Under the pieces are notes generated by a model, which was given only the letters and a program-made list of their open reading frames with translations, ran no database searches and was not told the origin of the DNA. This document shows positions 8,374 through 17,024 of a DNA stretch of 64,000 nt, one piece after another. Location of the stretch: positions 1 through 64,000 of the forward strand of contig JANOJL010000030.1 of NCBI GenBank assembly GCA_031418715.1, written 5' to 3'. Positions within the stretch are counted from its first letter, which is position 1; each line of letters opens with the position of its first letter. The DNA is from JANMDU01 sp031418715. GTDB taxonomy: Bacteria; Pseudomonadota; Gammaproteobacteria; Burkholderiales; Burkholderiaceae_C. A program made the position numbers and the translations under genes.

Positions 8374-9096
8374 TTATTCCCTTGGATGGGATCGTGCGAT
8401 AAACGCTGCGTCGCCTGTTTCCACCAGCATGGCCCAGGCCAGGCGCACGAGTTCTGCTTCAAATTCCGGCGTGCCCAGCAAGGCGGATTTTTCGAGAGAA
8501 GCGCTGCGGATCACGCCCATGACCGCTCTGACCACCACAAACAGAGCCGCAGGCGTGGTGCGCAATTTGATCTCTGGATGCTGGGCAGCCATGCGGGAGA
8601 GATAAAGCGCGATTCGATCGGCCGCCTCGCGCATCGCATGGGTCACCGTATCGTGATGATCCAGCTGCCAAGCGAGGCGAATCATCGTGCCGCGCACGGC
8701 CTGCCCTGCGGCTGTGCGTTCATTGTCCACCCGGCCTGAGCCAAAAGCTTCCACCAGAATATGAATGATTTTGGCCATCAGCCCTTGCGGATCCTGCGCA
8801 GAGTGCTCTGCTATTGATAGCAATTGTGAAAGCCGCTCGAGCACGCGAGTGCGCTGGCGTTCGATCATGGCCAGCAAAATCGCTTCCTTGCTGGGGAAGT
8901 ATTGATACAGCGTGCCCACTGAAAACCCTGCCTTTGCGGCGATCTTATTGGTGTTCAGGGCATGGACGCCATGCTCTTCCACAATCTGAGCAGTGGCGAT
9001 AAAAATCGTCTCAATCGTACGCAAAGCACGCTCCTGCGAGGGCTCTCGGCGTACCTCGCTCATTGGAGAAACTGGCTTTTTCGGTGTTGCGGTCGG
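8374..9096 (-). CDS. TetR/AcrR family transcriptional regulator
   Basis: 240 residues from ATG 9096, which has a GGAG site 10 bases upstream; an upstream in-frame TTG at 9129 lacks one. The N-terminal helix-turn-helix is classic: IAAKAGFSVGTLYQYFPSKE. The C-terminal ligand domain is not assignable to a named subfamily. It ends 5 bases before the kefF start and is divergent from the metal-dependent hydrolase gene at 9173, which it may control together with itself. A short family A repeat lies in the linker after the HTH (residues about 92-103, LLSIAEHSAQDP). Confidence 0.9.
   Translation of the reverse strand, partial: PTATPKKPVSPMSEVRREPSQERALRTIETIFIATAQIVEEHGVHALNTNKIAAKAGFSVGTLYQYFPSKEAILLAMIERQRTRVLERLSQLLSIAEHSAQDPQGLMAKIIHILVEAFGSGRVDNERTAAGQAVRGTMIRLAWQLDHHDTVTHAMREAADRIALYLSRMAAQHPEIKLRTTPAALFVVVRAVMGVIRSASLEKSALLGTPEFEAELVRLAWAMLVETGDAAFIARSHPRE
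8790..8822 (+). repeat. Palindromic repeat family A, copy 3 (inside tetR gene, degenerate)
   Basis: Contains a perfect 6-bp palindrome TGCTAT-TG-ATAGCA at 8809-8822 preceded by TGCGCAGAGTGC, as in the copy at 46159-46209. The upstream CCGTTATA part is not recognisable. The gene frame is intact. Confidence 0.45.
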
Positions 9097-9138
9097 CATT
9101 TCAGGCTTGCTCCAAAAAAATCTGAGCAAATAGCGAGT

Positions 9139-9166
9139 TTGAAATCTGAATAAAGCTCAGTATATT
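9139..9166 (+). promoter_or_regulatory. Likely sigma-70 promoter of the hydrolase gene, possibly leaderless
   Basis: TTGAAA (9139-9144), a 16-base spacer, and TATATT (9161-9166) make a near-consensus promoter. The expected start point, 9172-9174, falls on the ATG at 9173, and no ribosome-binding site precedes it. Inverted hexamers CTGAGC (9122-9127) and GCTCAG (9155-9160) overlap the region and could belong to an operator for the divergent TetR protein. Confidence 0.5.
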
Positions 9167-9172
9167 CTAGGC

Positions 9173-10042
9173 ATGGAAACACTGCACCCCTCACCCACCT
9201 ACTTGCCGATTCGCAAGCTGCATGTGGATTTGTCTCAAGGCTTTGATCGCCATTGGTTCAAAAGCGCCAGCGGCCAAGGCGATGCCTTCCGCACCGCGTA
9301 TTTCAACGCGATGTCGATGACCTTTCCGGCAGGCGAGCAGTTGTTCATTGATTCCGTCAAGCGCCTGCAGCCCAACTTGCCGCAGGCGCCAGAGAATGCT
9401 TTGATGCATGAAACGATTCGCGATTTCTGCGCCCAAGAAGCCACGCATCGCCATGTGCACGCCCAGTTCAACAACCACCTCGCGCAACAAGGCTTGAAGA
9501 ATGATGTGGAGCCGCGCATCTGGGCGCGCTTCAAGCAGCATGAGCACATCAAAGCGATCCATCACCTAGGCGTGACTGCGGCCAATGAGCACTACACGGC
9601 CGTGATGTCCGATGCGCTGCTGCGCAACCCAGCCTACACCGAGCACATGATTCCCGCCATGCAACAGGTCTGGCGCTGGCACGCACTGGAAGAGACGGAG
9701 CACAAAGCCGTCGCATTTGATCTTTACAACGCCGTTGGCGGCGGTCATCGCTGGCGTGTGCGCTACTACATCTATGGCACGATCACCCTGCTGGCCGACG
9801 TGATGCGCCAGACGGTAAACAACCTCTGGCACGACGGCACGCTCTTCAAACCATCGACTTGGCTGAGTGCTGCCCAGTTTTTCTTCGGCCGCCCGAGCAA
9901 AGGCGGCGGCTGGATTTGGACGACGACCAAACCCCTGATGGCCTACTTCCGCAAAGACTTCCACCCCAACCAGCACGATAACCGAGATCTCGCGCAGGGT
10001 TATGCGCAATCGCACGCAGCAGATTGGCGGCTGGTGCGCTGA
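9173..10042 (+). CDS. Predicted metal-dependent hydrolase (PF10118 family)
   Basis: 289 residues beginning LPIRKLHVDLSQGFDRHW, the typical start of this family. Metal-ligand-like motifs are EATHRHVHAQFN (residues about 95-110), NEHYTAV and WHALEETEHKAVAFDLY (about 165-180), arranged as in a helical di-metal protein. The substrate is unknown. It is divergent from a TetR gene, a common arrangement for this family, and is convergent with the P450 gene, ending 5 bases from its 3' end. Confidence 0.83.
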   Translation: METLHPSPTYLPIRKLHVDLSQGFDRHWFKSASGQGDAFRTAYFNAMSMTFPAGEQLFIDSVKRLQPNLPQAPENALMHETIRDFCAQEATHRHVHAQFNNHLAQQGLKNDVEPRIWARFKQHEHIKAIHHLGVTAANEHYTAVMSDALLRNPAYTEHMIPAMQQVWRWHALEETEHKAVAFDLYNAVGGGHRWRVRYYIYGTITLLADVMRQTVNNLWHDGTLFKPSTWLSAAQFFFGRPSKGGGWIWTTTKPLMAYFRKDFHPNQHDNRDLAQGYAQSHAADWRLVR

Positions 10043-10047
10043 GAGGG

Positions 10048-11220
10048 TCAGTCTGCTTTCACCAGCAACCGACTCAAGCCATGGAAATGGTAGAGATTGC
10101 TGTATTGCGGCGCTTCAGCCAAACGCAACTTCGGCAAGCGTTCAAACAAAATCGGTAGTGCGGTCACCAGCTCCAAGCGCGCCAGCGGAGCACCGACGCA
10201 AAAATGCAGGCCCGCGCCGAAGCTGGCCATGGGTTTGATCTCTCTGAGAATATCAAACACTTCAGGCTGCGGCCAGACAGCAGGATCGCGGTTGGCTGCA
10301 GCAAGCAGCAGCGCGACTTGATCCCCGCGCTTGAAGCTTTGCCCGAGAATTTCCACGTCTTCATACGCCCAACGGGTGAACATATGCAGCGCAGGATCAA
10401 AGCGCAAGATTTCTTCGACGCAAGCTGCCGAGTTGTCTCGTGTGATGCGCGTGCCAGTATGCAGCAGCGTCTTCACACCATTGCCAATCGTATGTACCGT
10501 GGCTTCGTGGCCAGCATTGAGCAGCAGGATGCAGGTGCTGATCAGCTCGTCGGTGGACAGCTTTTCGCCGGCTTCTTCTGCGGCGATCAGCTCGGTGATC
10601 AAATCGTCACGCGGCTCTTGGCGGCGCGCTGCAATATAGCTGCGTAGGAAGGCCACAAAGGCTTCAGTCGCGGCCACAGCGCGATCTTCCGTCTCTCGTG
10701 TGCGCCCAGCCATGTACATGCCCACCATCGCGCGAGACCATTTGAGCAAGTCGTCGTACATCATCTCTGGCACGCCCAGCAAGCGTGCAATGATGATCAC
10801 AGGCAGCTTCTGACCAAAATGAGGCAGGAGATCAAACTCACCGGCAGGAAATCCATCGATCAAATCATGCGCCAAGCGCTCAATCTCTGGCTGCAAAGCC
10901 GAAATGCGGCGCGAGGTGAAGGCGCGCAGCACCAGATTGCGCAAGCGCGTGTGGCGCGGCGGCTCCAGTGCGAGCATGGAATGCGCCTCCACCGCGTGAA
11001 ACGGCTTCAGATGCTCAGGAATCGCTGGCGCTTTTTCGGGCAAGGCCTCGCGCCCAAACTTCCGACTGCGCAAAATTGCGTTCACCGCTGCCCAATCGCC
11101 TGTGGCCAGCATCCCATATTCTTGCCAATGAAAAAACGGGCCATGAGCGCGCGCCTCTTCGTAAAAAGCATAGGGATTCTGCACAAAAGCAGGATCGGTG
11201 GGCGATTGTGAGAGGCGCAT
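10048..11220 (-). CDS. Cytochrome P450
   Basis: 390 residues, a soluble bacterial class I size. It has the I-helix AGHEAT motif (about 230), the K-helix E-x-x-R in EEILR (about 270), and the heme loop FGAGLHFCVGAPLAR with the thiolate Cys at about 341. It would hydroxylate an unknown hydrophobic substrate using electrons from a ferredoxin/reductase pair, and neither partner is encoded nearby. The ATG lacks a strong ribosome-binding site. It is divergent from udk. Confidence 0.95.
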   Translation of the reverse strand: MRLSQSPTDPAFVQNPYAFYEEARAHGPFFHWQEYGMLATGDWAAVNAILRSRKFGREALPEKAPAIPEHLKPFHAVEAHSMLALEPPRHTRLRNLVLRAFTSRRISALQPEIERLAHDLIDGFPAGEFDLLPHFGQKLPVIIIARLLGVPEMMYDDLLKWSRAMVGMYMAGRTRETEDRAVAATEAFVAFLRSYIAARRQEPRDDLITELIAAEEAGEKLSTDELISTCILLLNAGHEATVHTIGNGVKTLLHTGTRITRDNSAACVEEILRFDPALHMFTRWAYEDVEILGQSFKRGDQVALLLAAANRDPAVWPQPEVFDILREIKPMASFGAGLHFCVGAPLARLELVTALPILFERLPKLRLAEAPQYSNLYHFHGLSRLLVKAD

Positions 11221-11277
11221 AGCCTAAGGATACTTGAGTAAGATCAAGCCTTCACGAACCCTGCACCCAACGAGACC

Positions 11278-11925
11278 ATGACCACCCCGCCCTACCCCAC
11301 CCTCGTTATCGGCGTTGCAGGCGGCAGCGGCAGCGGCAAATCCACCGTCACGCGCGAAGTGCTGCAAGCCGTGGGCGCAGATCATGCAGCCGTGCTGATG
11401 CAAGATGACTATTACCTGCACCAAGCCGAGCCCTCGTATGACGCGCGCAGCAAAGTCAACTACGACCACCCCGATGCATTTGACTGGCCGCTGCTTATGC
11501 AGCATGTGCGAGCCTTGCGAAGCGGCCAAGCGATTGAAATGCCGCAGTATGACTTCACCGTCCACAACCGATCCAGCAAAACAGTCACGATCAAGCCCGC
11601 GCCCATCATCGTGATCGAAGGATTGTTTGCGCTGTTTGACCCCGCACTGCGCAAAATGATGTCGCTCAAAGTCTTTGTCGATACGGCGCCCGATGTGCGC
11701 TTCATCCGCCGCCTTCAGCGCGACATTTCCGAGCGTGGGCGCAGCTTAAATAGCGTAATCGAGCAATACCTGCAAACCGTGCGCCCGATGCACAAGCAAT
11801 TTATCGAACCCACCAAACGCAACGCCCACGTCATCTTGCCCCACGGCGCTAATGGCCCGGCGGTAGACATGATCACCACCAAGGCGGTGTCGTTTATTCG
11901 GGAGTTGCAGGCAGCTGCTCAATGA
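11278..11925 (+). CDS. udk: Uridine kinase
   Basis: 215 residues. It phosphorylates uridine and cytidine with ATP or GTP in pyrimidine salvage. The P-loop GGSGSGKST is at residues 15-23, followed by DDYY, NYDHPDAFDW (nucleoside binding), an EGLFAL strand, and RRLQRDISERGR with the lid-region arginines. Length and order fit Udk. It stands alone between the divergent P450 gene and the convergent gspB, whose stop is adjacent. Confidence 0.95.
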   Translation: MTTPPYPTLVIGVAGGSGSGKSTVTREVLQAVGADHAAVLMQDDYYLHQAEPSYDARSKVNYDHPDAFDWPLLMQHVRALRSGQAIEMPQYDFTVHNRSSKTVTIKPAPIIVIEGLFALFDPALRKMMSLKVFVDTAPDVRFIRRLQRDISERGRSLNSVIEQYLQTVRPMHKQFIEPTKRNAHVILPHGANGPAVDMITTKAVSFIRELQAAAQ

Positions 11926-12642
11926 TCAGTGGCTGAGCTTGAACCGCGTTCCCTTGAACGTAAAGTCGGACCATCTCGGATGGATTTCGTCTAAAACCAG
12001 ATCCTCGGCGGCGCGGCTGCCTTGCGTCAATACCTGGCCATTGAGCAGAAGCAGCCGTTGGGCTGGATTCTCGGAATACACGACTCCGGAGATCGATAGT
12101 GGCGGTATTTGAGTCCGTAACGCGTCTGGCAGGTCTTTCAAAAATGGGAGGGTCGCCTTGGGCGTTTGCGGTGCGCTGGCGCCAAGCTGGGGTGGAGGTC
12201 GAGGTACAGGCACGGACTGGGGCGCTTCGGCGGGCGCCGTGACCAACGCAGTGGACGGCGCTTTTGAGGGGGCTACGCGCACAGGGGCTGGCAAGGGGCT
12301 AGGCGAGTTCAAACTACTGGGCTCTGGTGCTGCAGTGGGGCTCACAACAGCTGCCACCGCAACTGCCGTTGCAGCGACAGGTGCTGCTGCCGGCCCTGAA
12401 TCGAGGGGTGATAAAGCCACAGGTGTACTCACCGGTGATGTACGCCATAGGATGATGCTTATCGCCGCGATGGCCAGCACGATGCCCAGAGCCAGAAGGG
12501 GCCAGCGGTGTCGCATCACGGCACCACCTTTGCGTGTGGCAGCCTCGGCTGCGATGGAACGTGTTTGCAGGCCTGGCACCGTGCCGCTGGCGCGCTCGCG
12601 CTCGAGTGCGGCACGTTGGAGGGCATCAAGGATATAAGACAT
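11926..12642 (-). CDS. gspB: Type II secretion assembly protein GspB
   Basis: 238 residues. The N terminus MSYILDALQRAALERER is the hallmark of GspB/ExeB-type proteins. A single membrane helix follows at about 46-66, then a long Pro/Ala-rich linker. The C-terminal T2SB domain (about 165-238) contains LSISGVVYSENPAQRLLLLNG and FKGTRFKL. GspB works with GspA to pass the secretin through peptidoglycan. It lies 15 bases downstream of gspA on the same strand. Confidence 0.92.
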   Translation of the reverse strand: MSYILDALQRAALERERASGTVPGLQTRSIAAEAATRKGGAVMRHRWPLLALGIVLAIAAISIILWRTSPVSTPVALSPLDSGPAAAPVAATAVAVAAVVSPTAAPEPSSLNSPSPLPAPVRVAPSKAPSTALVTAPAEAPQSVPVPRPPPQLGASAPQTPKATLPFLKDLPDALRTQIPPLSISGVVYSENPAQRLLLLNGQVLTQGSRAAEDLVLDEIHPRWSDFTFKGTRFKLSH

Positions 12643-12657
12643 GGTTTCTCTGAAAAA

Positions 12658-14340
12658 CTATTGCGGGCGCGGTGCTGCCGCAGCCATGACACTCTCAATT
12701 TGCATCAAGGTCAAAGGGCCGGGTAGCCCGTCAGGCGTGAGCCCATACGAGCGCTGAAAATCGAGTACTTGTGACCGGAGCGCCGCATCGAGGCTCTGCG
12801 GCACTGGCTGGGGCGGCGTGGTGCCGTCGATCTGGGCCAGTTGGCGCGCCAGTGACTCAAAGAACGGCGAAGCACCGCCCCCTTGCTCCACAGGTTTGTA
12901 ACCTGCAGGTGCGCGCCAATAGGTGGCATAGTTGCCATCCCACATCCGCATCAGCGCGGCCAGCCGCACGGTTCGCAAGGCGCCGTTGACACGCAAAGTC
13001 GCCGATTCATTGGTGAGGGACATGACAACGGCGTAGGCTGTTGCGCCATCATCGAGGCGCAGCCTCAAAACGCCCGGTCTGGCCAACTGGCGTAGCTGTG
13101 GCACGGTCAAAAGCTTGGTTTGGTAGCACTCCCACGGGCCCATGGCGGCGGCTACGCACGGCGTGGCCGTGGTGTCAGGCAATTTCCAATGGGCGGCGAG
13201 GGCATTCCACGCAGCCTGGGGCTCACGGGGTAGCACTGGCAGCAGATCCTCTAAGGACTCCATCGGTCGGATGGATGGTGTTGCATTAACAGGCACTGAT
13301 ACGGATACGGACACGGGCGTGGACGCAGGCGAAGGCGATGCCACCAAAGCCACAGGTGCGGGCTGAAGCGCTGCAGCAGGTTCAACGGACGGCATGAACC
13401 ACACCGCGCCCCACAAAGCCACCGCCACGACAAGCGCTAGTCCCGCAAGTTCAAGGCCCTTCGTCACGGCGCGGTGCTTTGTGGCTACAGCTGGCTCGGC
13501 CCCAAATACCTCTTGCGCAGCCTTGTTCACTATAGAGCGATCGACGCGTGTCGCCCCATGGGCCCAAGCACCCAGCAGCGCACGGCCACACAGCAAGTTG
13601 ATGCGCCTGGGCACGCCGTGTGTGAGGCGGTGGATTTGGCGCAGGCTCGCATCATCAAACGGCAGCGCGCCGTGATGCCCCGCAATGGCGAGCCGGTGGC
13701 TGATGTATTGCGTGGTCTCGTGCTCGTTCAGCGCATCCAGATGGAAGCGCGCAATCACACGCTGCGCCAGTTGTGCAAGCCCAGGCTGCTGAAGCATGAT
13801 GCGCAGCTCGGGTTGGCCGATCAACACAATTTGCAGCAGCTTGCGTTCATTGGTTTCCAAGTTGGTGAGCAGCCGCAGTTGCTCGAGCACGTCTGGGCGC
13901 AGATTTTGGGCTTCGTCAACGATCAATACGCAGCTTTGGCCCTGTGCATGGCTCTGTAGCAAAAAGGAATTGAGCGTGTCGATGTAGTTTTTGGCCGTTG
14001 GCGCTGAATCCGATGGCTGCGGGCTCGCAATATGGAACTCTTCGCAAATGGTTTGCAACAGCTCTGCCACCGTGAGCTTCGGGTTAAAGATATAGGCCAC
14101 ATGGCAGTCTGGCGGGATTTGCTCTAAGAAACACCGACAGATCGTGGTCTTGCCCGTACCAATATCGCCCGTGAGCAACACGAAGCCGCCCCCGGTGCCA
14201 CCACTCTGAGCCCCCGACCCCGATACACCGTACAGCAGATGCGCCAAGGCTTCCCGATGCCGCTCGCTCATAAAGAGGTAGCGGGGATCCGGTGCGATGG
14301 AAAACGGATCTTGGGTCAGTCCGAAATGGTCGGCGTACAT
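12658..14340 (-). CDS. gspA: Type II secretion ATPase GspA / ExeA
   Basis: 560 residues: an AAA ATPase with Walker A GDIGTGKTT (58-66) and Walker B VLIVDEAQ (138-145), arginine-rich sensor region VPRRINLLCGRALL, a membrane helix at about 290-310, and a periplasmic half ending in a peptidoglycan-binding domain (SQVLDFQRSYGLTPDGLPG, about 515-550). The GspAB complex binds peptidoglycan and helps place the GspD secretin. The rest of the secretion operon is not in this window. No strong ribosome-binding site precedes the ATG. Confidence 0.93.
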   Translation of the reverse strand: MYADHFGLTQDPFSIAPDPRYLFMSERHREALAHLLYGVSGSGAQSGGTGGGFVLLTGDIGTGKTTICRCFLEQIPPDCHVAYIFNPKLTVAELLQTICEEFHIASPQPSDSAPTAKNYIDTLNSFLLQSHAQGQSCVLIVDEAQNLRPDVLEQLRLLTNLETNERKLLQIVLIGQPELRIMLQQPGLAQLAQRVIARFHLDALNEHETTQYISHRLAIAGHHGALPFDDASLRQIHRLTHGVPRRINLLCGRALLGAWAHGATRVDRSIVNKAAQEVFGAEPAVATKHRAVTKGLELAGLALVVAVALWGAVWFMPSVEPAAALQPAPVALVASPSPASTPVSVSVSVPVNATPSIRPMESLEDLLPVLPREPQAAWNALAAHWKLPDTTATPCVAAAMGPWECYQTKLLTVPQLRQLARPGVLRLRLDDGATAYAVVMSLTNESATLRVNGALRTVRLAALMRMWDGNYATYWRAPAGYKPVEQGGGASPFFESLARQLAQIDGTTPPQPVPQSLDAALRSQVLDFQRSYGLTPDGLPGPLTLMQIESVMAAAAPRPQ

Positions 14341-14418
14341 GGGTCGAACTGGAAATTTAATCGCATGAAAATAAGTATGTCACGAATTTGGGGCACTCGA
14401 ACCACTGATCGCCACGAG

Positions 14419-15438
14419 TCATAGCGACTTCAAATTCAGCAGAGAGACAAATCGGTGCGGCTGCTCTGTCACTGGGTCTTGAAACACCACCTCTTTCGCG
14501 AGCAGTTGCAAAGGGTTTCTGTAATCAGGCTGCTGCGTTTCGGGAGTGAGTGTCGGATAGATGCCATCGAAGGCGATGGGCAAACCCAGAGCATTCATAT
14601 GAACTCTGAGCTGATGGCGCTTACCAGTCACGGGCTTTAGACAATAGCGAGCGAGCTGGCCTGACTGCTCAATCAAATTAATATGCGTTTCAGTGTTGGG
14701 CTCGCCTTGCACTTCCATCACTTGCATGAAGGAATGGGACGATTCGACCAGGCGCGTTTTGCGGATCAATGGAAAGCGGATCGCATCTGAAAAAGCCGCA
14801 ATGCATTCATAGGTTTTATGGATTTTGCGCTCTCGAAACATCGCGGCATAGGCATCGCGGTTTTGCGGCCGAATAGAAAACAGCACCAAACCTGCCGTAT
14901 CTCGGTCAATCCGGTGCATCGGCGTTAAATCGGCCAGGCCGGTGCGCTTCTTTAAACGCACGAGCAAGGTTTCTTGCACATAGCGGCCCGTAGGCGTGAC
15001 GGGCAGAAAATGCGGTTTGTCAGCGACCAAGATGTGATCGTCTTGGTAAATGATCTGCTCATCAAACGGAATCCGCGGCTCCTCACCAGAATCGCGCCAG
15101 TAATAAATCCTTTGGCTCTGAATGTAAGGCGCATCCAACGGCAAGCTGTGGCCGTCAGAATCACAAATCAACCCATTTTTAAGACGGTTTTCCCACCCTA
15201 GCCGTCGTGAATCCTGTGTGGGATGCTCTAAAAAAGAGAGCAAGCTCGTCGGTATGAAATCCAAATCTTTAAGCAAAGGCAACACCCGCGTACTCGCGCT
15301 CACGCCGTCACGCATAGGCAAAGCATGTACAGCCCTTGAGGAATTGGCGATCTGACTTGGTTTTTTTTGCGTCTTTTGCGCAACTTTTGCGTCTTTCGCG
15401 TCCGGTATTTCTTCCGGCATTTGGTTTTTCTGCAACAT
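14419..15438 (-). CDS. RluA-type pseudouridine synthase
   Basis: 339 residues. The catalytic region ILVADKPHFLPVTP and MHRIDRDTAGLVLFS (Asp in HRIDRDT, about 180) is the RluA/RsuA signature; it isomerises uridine in rRNA or tRNA, exact target unknown. ATG 15438 overlaps the trhO stop (TAATG), suggesting coupling. However, residues about 10-28 (PDAKDAKVAQKTQKK) are encoded by a dispersed repeat, and Met42 (15315) begins MRDGVSAST, the region at which I would expect this family to start. The mature start is therefore uncertain. Confidence 0.88.
   Translation of the reverse strand: MLQKNQMPEEIPDAKDAKVAQKTQKKPSQIANSSRAVHALPMRDGVSASTRVLPLLKDLDFIPTSLLSFLEHPTQDSRRLGWENRLKNGLICDSDGHSLPLDAPYIQSQRIYYWRDSGEEPRIPFDEQIIYQDDHILVADKPHFLPVTPTGRYVQETLLVRLKKRTGLADLTPMHRIDRDTAGLVLFSIRPQNRDAYAAMFRERKIHKTYECIAAFSDAIRFPLIRKTRLVESSHSFMQVMEVQGEPNTETHINLIEQSGQLARYCLKPVTGKRHQLRVHMNALGLPIAFDGIYPTLTPETQQPDYRNPLQLLAKEVVFQDPVTEQPHRFVSLLNLKSL
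15361..15408 (-). repeat. GACGCAAAAG-type repeat family C, copy 1 (in the pseudouridine synthase 5' end)
   Basis: Read on the minus strand: ATACCGGACGCGAAAGACG, then CAAAAGTTGCGCAAAAGACG and a run of A. It matches both copies near 44.9-45.1 kb. It encodes a Lys/Gln-rich stretch at the protein's N terminus. Confidence 0.75.
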
Positions 15439-16289
15439 TAATCCAGCCGATTCGCCCGCGCGAGCCGCCAGCGAGCATCTTCAGCCTGCGCGGCATCCAC
15501 CAAATCTTTGGCGCTATACACCTGGTCCACGGACGTGGGCGTCTCTTGCAGCTTGGTATCCAGCGCTACTCGGCTGTCAAACACAAAGCATTCGCCCTGC
15601 CAATCTTTCTCTGCATCAGGCATTTCTTTGAAGTAATTCAAGATACCGCCTTGCAGCTGCGCCACTTTCAGCCCCATGTCTTGCATCCAAACGCTGCTTT
15701 TCTCGCAGCGGATGCCGCCAGTGCAATACATCGCCACCGTCTTGCCTTGGCTCTTCCATTCATCAGCATGCGCCTTTACATACGCAGGGAAATCGCGGAA
15801 ATTGATCACGCCGGGGTCAATGGCCCCCTCAAAGCGGCCAAGGCGGTATTCAAAGCTGTTGCGGTTATCCAATAGCACCACATCGTCGCGGCGGATCAGC
15901 TCACGCCACTGCGCAGGCGGCACGTCGTTGGCATGAATCTCGTCAATCCGCCCTGGTGCATCCACGCCATCCACGCCCAACGGCACGATCTCTTTTTTGA
16001 AATGAATCTTCATACGCTTGAAAGGCGGCGTGAGGCAAACCGTGCGCTTGAATCCCATGCCTTGGAAAGCCCCGCCGAGTACCACATCCTGCGAAGCATC
16101 CGCCTGAATCGCAGCCTCAAAGCCATCCATCTCAGCAGCGCTGCCAGCCAGCATGCCATTGATGCCCTCATGCGCAATCAAAATGCTGCCGCAGAGGCCC
16201 TGTGTGATCACGCGCAGCCGATCCGCAACGACCGCTGGCGCTTCGAGGCGAGCGAATTTGTAGAAAGCAATATGAAAAAGATCTGCCAT
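15438..16289 (-). CDS. trhO: tRNA uridine(34) hydroxylase, rhodanese-type
   Basis: 283 residues of the TrhO/YceA family, which makes 5-hydroxyuridine at the tRNA wobble position. The N-terminal acylphosphatase-like part (GSILIAHEGINGMLAG) is followed by a rhodanese domain with LLDNRNSFEYRLGRFEGA and the active-site loop CTGGIRCEK (Cys about 191). The C terminus ends soon after GECFVFDSRVALD and lacks the Cys-rich tail of the E. coli protein, as in shorter family members. The stop overlaps the next gene's ATG. Confidence 0.92.
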   Translation of the reverse strand: MADLFHIAFYKFARLEAPAVVADRLRVITQGLCGSILIAHEGINGMLAGSAAEMDGFEAAIQADASQDVVLGGAFQGMGFKRTVCLTPPFKRMKIHFKKEIVPLGVDGVDAPGRIDEIHANDVPPAQWRELIRRDDVVLLDNRNSFEYRLGRFEGAIDPGVINFRDFPAYVKAHADEWKSQGKTVAMYCTGGIRCEKSSVWMQDMGLKVAQLQGGILNYFKEMPDAEKDWQGECFVFDSRVALDTKLQETPTSVDQVYSAKDLVDAAQAEDARWRLARANRLD

Positions 16290-16340
16290 AGACCGCCTAT
16301 TATCTCAGAGCTTAAAACGCTCAATTCAGAAGCAATTTTG

Positions 16341-16390
16341 GCATCTAGCCCTTATAGAATGTGCGTAAAGTGCTATTATTTTGATAGCAA
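16341..16390 (+). repeat. Palindromic repeat family A, copy 4 (intergenic)
   Basis: GCATCTAGCCCTTATAGAAT, then GTGCGTAAAG and hairpin TGCTAT-TATTTTG-ATAGCA (16371-16389). It ends 6 bases from the thioesterase stop, in the gap before trhO. Confidence 0.85.
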
Positions 16391-16395
16391 CGGTA

Positions 16396-16818
16396 TCAAG
16401 GTGTCACGTGCGCCTTCATCCAATCGGGCAACGGTGCAGCCTTTTGCGCAGGGAAATTCACCCAAATCGTTGTTGCGCCACCTGCAGCGTAAATCACGCC
16501 AGGTTCATCAGCCCTCTCCATCGTGCCCCAGGTTTCAAAGGTGGTGCGCTGCGGGTCGCTGGTATACATTTTGATCAGTACATCACCTGGATAAACGAGC
16601 TGTTTGTAAAAATTGCAAAAAGCATTCACGATCACTGGGCCTTCGCCTTGCGGATCAGGCTGAGCGCCAATCGAACGCATCCATTCGATACGAATCGTCT
16701 CCAAGTAACGGAAATACAGCGTGTTGTTCACATGCCCCATCGCATCCATGTCGCCCCAGCGCATGGGAATATGCATCTCATGAACCAATTTTTTGAGTTC
16801 GGGAATCTCGTATTTCAT
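16396..16818 (-). CDS. Acyl-CoA thioesterase, hotdog fold (4HBT/YbgC-like)
   Basis: 140 residues. The active-site helix region RWGDMDAMGHVNNTLYFRYL has the Asp of the 4-hydroxybenzoyl-CoA thioesterase type. Length and single hotdog domain fit a cytoplasmic thioesterase that hydrolyses acyl-CoA. The substrate range is unknown. A GAG-type ribosome-binding site precedes the ATG. Its 3' end is next to a family A repeat. Confidence 0.9.
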   Translation of the reverse strand: MKYEIPELKKLVHEMHIPMRWGDMDAMGHVNNTLYFRYLETIRIEWMRSIGAQPDPQGEGPVIVNAFCNFYKQLVYPGDVLIKMYTSDPQRTTFETWGTMERADEPGVIYAAGGATTIWVNFPAQKAAPLPDWMKAHVTP

Positions 16819-17024
16819 ACTCGGGATTATCTATGGACGCCCGAGCTATTAGCCCGCGTAAGCCAACTCAACATCGCGTCATGTGTCATGGCATCGTAAA
16901 AAAACAACCCTCAGGTCAGTCCGAGGCAAGGAAATTCGGACAAAATCAATCTCATTCGCTTTCCAGCAGTGCCCCCGACAACTGGCAGCGCGTCTATAAC
17001 CACTCCAAGCCCTGAGACACCCCT

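Noticed and set aside
12158..12637. Plus-strand frame rich in Ala/Gly/Thr opposite gspB
   Set aside because: It is the reverse reading of the Pro/Ala linker of GspB, which has both helix and domain hallmarks on the minus strand.
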